A program made the position numbers and the translations under genes. 64,000 bases of DNA, from the NCBI GenBank assembly GCA_016719535.1, contig JADJYX010000025.1, positions 109,652 through 173,651 of the forward strand. Reading direction: 5' to 3'. Below are positions 60,718 to 64,000 of this stretch, in pieces. The notes under the pieces were generated by a model that saw only the letters and a list, made by a program, of their open reading frames with translations, did no database searches and was not told where the DNA came from. The stretch comes from Rubrivivax sp. (GTDB lineage: Bacteria; Pseudomonadota; Gammaproteobacteria; Burkholderiales; Burkholderiaceae_C). Position 1 is the stretch's first letter. The number at the start of each line of letters is the position of its first letter.

Positions 60718-61915
60718 TCAGCCCGGGACGCCGTGCGCGGCGGCAGCCAGGCACGCAGCCGCTGCACCGCCTCGTGCAGGTGCGCCAGCGAGGTGGCATA
60801 CGACAGCCGCAGCCAGCGCGCTGCGGCTGGTGGCCGCCGAAGTCCTCGCCCGGCACCAGCGCCACGCCGGCCTCTTCCAGCATCTGCGACGCAAAGGCCG
60901 AGCTGTCCGGCGGTGAAGGCGCTGCAGTCCAGGTAGGCATAGAAGGCGCGTGGGCTCGACCGGGACTGGAAAAGCCCAGTTCGCGCAGCTCGGCACGATG
61001 GTCGCGCCGCGCCTGGAATTCGTCGCGCCGCTTCGGCGGTACAGGGCCATGGCCTCGGCTCCAGGCCAGCGCCGCATGCTGTGCCAGGGCGACAGGGCAG
61101 ATGAAGAAGGTTCTGCGCCAGTTTCTCGAAGGTGTCCACCAGCGCCGGCGGGTCCTGCACCAGCCAGCCCAGGCGCCGGCGATGTGGAAGAACTTCGAGA
61201 AGCTGCCGGCCACCAGCACGTCGCTGCCAGCCGCCGCACTTCTGCGGCCGGTGGCGTAGGCCAGGTCGAGGTAGATCTCGTCCACCAGCGTGAAGCCGCC
61301 GCGCTCTGCCGCCGTCCACCAGCCGCGCCAGTTCGTCGAGAGGCGATCGAGGTGCCGGTGGGGTTGCTGGGCGTGGACAGCAGCCCGCCACGCACGGCAG
61401 CGGTCCAGTGCGCGGCCACCGTCGCCGCATCGAGCTGGAAGGGATGCCGGCACCCACCGGGATGGTCACCGGCACGCCGTCGAAGGCGCTGACGAAATGG
61501 CGGTTGCAGGGGTAGAGGGGTCGGCCATCGGCACCTGCGCGCCGGGGTCGACGAGCGCGCAGCAGGGCAGCAGCAGCGCCGCCGACGCGCCGGGCGGTGA
61601 CCACCACGCGCGCCGGGTCGAGGTCGACGCCATGCGCGTCGCCGGCGCATGGCCGGGCGATGGCCTCGCGCAGCGCGTGCAGCCCGAGCGCGCGGCGGTA
61701 TAGCCGGTGGCGCCGGCATCGACCGCTGCCTTCAGCGCCGCCACCACCGTGCGGCGCGGAAATCGGGGGCTCGCCGATGCTGAGGTGGATGATCGAGCGG
61801 CCGGCATGCTCGAGCGCGCGCGCCCGCTTCACGGGCTCCATCACGCGGGCTCGATGCGGGCGGTGCGCGCGACAGCTGCAGCGCCGGTGGGTGCAAAGGA
61901 ACAGGCATGCGGCAT
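60718..61915 (-). CDS. Class I/II PLP aminotransferase, multiple frameshifts as given
   Basis: Pieces of a type I aminotransferase are spread over all three minus-strand frames: an N-terminal start MPHACSFAPTGAAAVA, RALEHAGRSIIHLSIGEP, ATGYTAALGLHALREAIA (in frame pieces), DPARVVVTAGASAALLLP, LLSTPSNPTGTSI, the PLP-lysine region ATCWWPAASRSSSTS/VAGSFSKFFHIAGAWAGW (SFSKFF: Lys) and LRLSYATSLAHLHEAVQRLR. Together they form about 400 residues. It would exchange amino groups between an amino acid and an oxoacid; the group includes aspartate and valine-pyruvate aminotransferases. Convergent with nusB. At least six shifts occur. Confidence 0.75.
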
Positions 61916-62143
61916 TGTCGCGCCAGGCACCGGGCCCGGCCGCTGCGACGCTGGCTGTAGCGAAACGCACAACCCGCGCCAGCAAGGGTGACAAGCCGTT
62001 AACCAGCCCGGCCGGGTGCACGCTTTTCGTGGCACCTGGCGGGCCGCGCCCCTGTCAGCTGCCCCGATGTGACAGCCAAGGCTCTCCCGTTGCGCCGCAC
62101 CGACGGCCCCCCAGCACCCAGTTTGCGGCCCACCATCGTCGGC

Positions 62144-63350
62144 ATGCCCGGGACCGACGGCGCCGCCTTCGACGCGCCCAGCCCGGATACGCTGTCGCCG
62201 GACAGCCCGTGGACCGACGCCTCGGGGCGCAGGCTGCCTTGCCCGATCTGGTCACCGACTTCCGCGGCCTGCCCGGCGAGGCGCCCGACCCGGCCCATGC
62301 GCCCACGCTGTCGCACATCGGCCGCTATGCGCTCAGCGCCAGCTCAGCGCCGGCGGCCTGGGGCGGTGTTCGAGGCCTGGGACCCGCTGCTGTCGCGCGC
62401 GGTGGCGGTGAAGACGCTGCAGTTCGGTGCCGATGCCGCCGCCGGCAGCCCGCTCGACGGGCTGTTCCTGAACGGGCCCGCGCCGCAGCCGGCTCAACCA
62501 CCGCTGCATCGTCACCATCCACGACGCCGGGCTGTCGCCGCACGGCGTCTATATCGCGATGGAGCAGCTGTACGGCCCGCGACCTGACGCAACCTGGCCG
62601 ACGGCTGGCGGCCCAGCGTCGAGCAGACGGTGCAGCTGGTGCGCCGCGTCACCGATGCCCTGGCCTTGCGCTATGCGCGCGGCGTCGTCACTGCGACATC
62701 AAGCCGGCCAATATCTTCCGGTAGCGCAAGGACCGCCCCAAGGTGCTGGATTTCGGCATCGCGCGGCTGGGCACGGCACCACCCTGCCCGCGCTGCAGGG
62801 GCGCGGTGCAGGGTCGCCGCGCTACGCGCGCCGAGCAGTTGACCGGCAGCGCCATCGACTGCGCGCACCGACCTCTTCTCGCTCGGCGTGGTGATGTACG
62901 AGCTGCTGACCGACGCCGCGCCTTCGAGGGCCGTTCGCTGGCCGAGATCAACCGCGCCGTGCTCGACAGCGACCCGCCACCGGCGCACGAGGCCGACCGC
63001 GCCGTGCCGCGCGAGGTGTCGGCCATCGTCGCCCGGCTGATGGGCGCGACCCGGCGCGGCGCATACCTGCGCCAGCGAGCTGGGCGCCGATCTGCCGGCG
63101 CTGGATGCAGGCGCAGCAGCTGCCCACCGAAACCGTGACCATGGCCGCCCTGCCGCCCCCGCGGCGACGGTGGCCGCGCCCGCCGTCCGCCGCCGGCGGC
63201 CCGCGCGCTGGCTGCTGGCCGCGGCGCTGCTGTTACTGCCGGCGCGATGGCCGTCGGGCTGGGCGGCCACCCGCTCACGCCGGCCCCGGCGGCGCCCGCG
63301 CTGCCGCACCCGTGCCGCTGAACCCGGTCGCCCAGGGGCGAACGCGCATA
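62144..63350 (+). CDS. Serine/threonine protein kinase with C-terminal membrane helix, multiple frameshifts as given
   Basis: Fragments in alternating frames spell a Pknb-type kinase: IGRYAL (start of domain), AVFEAWDPLLSRAVAVKTLQF (ATP-binding Lys), RCIVTIHDAGLSPHGVYIAMEQLYG (partial), HCDIKPANI as the catalytic loop (~62687), LDFGIARLG as the DFG motif (~62745), then LFSLGVVMYELLTDA and REVSAIVARLMG. A transmembrane helix (ARWLLAAALLLLPA, ~63215) follows a Pro-rich linker. The start used is ATG 62144; many shifts prevent an exact protein. Its targets are unknown. Confidence 0.75.
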
Positions 63351-63362
63351 ATCCGCGCGCCG

Positions 63363-63795
63363 ATGCCCGCCACCGATGTCTCGGCCTTCCGCCCGTCGCC
63401 CACCGCCATCGCGTGCGCGTGTACTGGAAGAACACCGACGCCGGCGGCGTCGTCTTCTACGCCAACTCACCTGAAATTCTTCGAGCGGGCGCGCACCGAA
63501 TGGCTGCGCACGGCCGGCATCGGCCAGCAGGCGCTGAAGGACGAGACCGGCGCCATGTTCGTCGTCACCGACACCCAGGTCAGCTACCGCGCACCGGCGC
63601 GTCTGGACGATCTGCTCGACATCACCGTGGCGGTGGCCGAGGCCGGCCGCGTGTCGTTCACCATCGCGCAGCAGGCCTGGCGCGACGGCGTGCTGCTGGC
63701 CGAGGGCCGCATCCGGGCATCAGTTGCGTCGACGCCGCCACGCTGCGCCCGCGCCGCATCCCGACACCGTGCTGCACGCCCTGCCCCCTTGCCAC
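63363..63795 (+). CDS. ybgC: YbgC-type acyl-CoA thioesterase, frameshifted as given
   Basis: A hot-dog-fold thioesterase, normally the first gene of the tol-pal cluster. The active-site region HRHRVRVYWKNTDAGGVVFYAN is in one frame and LKFFERARTEWLRTAGIGQQ with MFVVTDTQVSYRAPARLDD in another; the catalytic Asp is in TDAGG. The end (RIPDTVLHALP-like) is again in a shifted frame. Expected length about 145 residues. It directly precedes tolQ, the usual order. Confidence 0.85.
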
Positions 63796-64000
63796 GACCC
63801 AGGATCTTTCCATCACCGCGCTGGTGCTCAACGCCAGCCTCGTCGTGCAGCTCGGATGGCCGGGCTGCTGGTGGCGTCGCTGGCCAGCCGGACGGTGATC
63901 TTCGGAGTTTTCGTGCGCTGCGCGTGCGCAACCGCAACGAGGCCTTCGAGCGCGAATTCTGGTCGGGCAAGAGCTGTCCGAGATGAACCAGGCGGTGACG
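63789..64000 (+). CDS. tolQ: TolQ, N-terminal part (partial, frameshifted)
   Basis: The window ends within this gene. Pieces read TTQDLSITALVLNASLVVQL, then in other frames AGLLVASLASWTVIF, RVRNRNEAFEREFWSGK and SEMNQAVT. This is the N-terminal periplasmic/TM1 region of TolQ, an inner-membrane proton-channel subunit that energises the Tol-Pal system for outer-membrane constriction. The start codon is unclear; sequence near 63789-63796 seems to have lost a base. Confidence 0.8.

Overview
The window comes from a GC-rich betaproteobacterium of the order Burkholderiales, most like the Rubrivivax/Leptothrix/Ideonella group. The evidence is the red-type (form IC) RuBisCO operon with a divergent cbbR, Bug-type solute receptors, PEP-CTERM proteins, GC-rich intergenic repeats typical of this group, and the gene order glyA-nrdR-minor pilins-ribD...ribBA-ribH-nusB. 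No tRNA, rRNA, CRISPR array, phage or insertion sequence was seen.

Layout. 0-12 kb: end of acnB, a class A penicillin-binding protein, a drug/metabolite exporter, a Bug receptor next to an isocitrate-lyase-superfamily enzyme, and a winged-helix/ATPase regulator (two frameshifts) divergent from a PEP-CTERM protein and a methyltransferase. 12-18.5 kb: GntR regulator divergent from a FAH-family hydrolase, a pyrimidine permease, FkbM methyltransferase, exonuclease I, a helical hypothetical protein and UspA. 18.5-27.5 kb: a CBM9/beta-barrel protein, then serC, a class V aminotransferase, an FAD hydroxyacid oxidase and purU in one tight unit, then a possible structured RNA with a terminator, then a lipoprotein paired with a secreted caspase-like protease.

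27.5-37.6 kb is the Calvin-cycle operon, transcribed on the minus strand as cbbL-cbbS-(Rpe-like)-cbbX-cbbF-cbbP-cbbT-cbbY, with cbbR divergent. RuBisCO, its activase CbbX, phosphoribulokinase, fructose bisphosphatase, transketolase and the CbbY phosphatase together cover CO2 fixation, substrate regeneration and removal of RuBisCO inhibitors. The epimerase-like protein in this operon has lost two metal ligands and its phosphate loop, and is the most unusual gene in the window. 37-46 kb: a DsrE-like periplasmic protein, YgiQ, an ABC exporter, a cobalt-type nitrile hydratase with accessory protein, a GMC oxidoreductase and a luciferase-like monooxygenase.

46.5-64 kb: ubiD (frameshifted), a lytic transglycosylase with a good sigma-70 promoter, a ZTP riboswitch ahead of glyA, nrdR, a minor type IV pilin operon (FimT, PilE, FimT, PilW, PilX, PilV) running directly into ribD, a PEP-CTERM gene sitting where ribE is usually found, then ribBA, ribH, nusB, an aminotransferase (minus strand), a Ser/Thr kinase, ybgC and the start of tolQ. 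From about 58.6 kb to the end nearly every gene, including essential ones, is broken by several frameshifts. Single-base losses also break genes elsewhere (regulator at 7-9.7 kb, cbbP, cbbF, ubiD, pilin, ribD). Sequencing or assembly error is the simplest explanation, so 'frameshifted' below should not be read as 'pseudogene' without checking.
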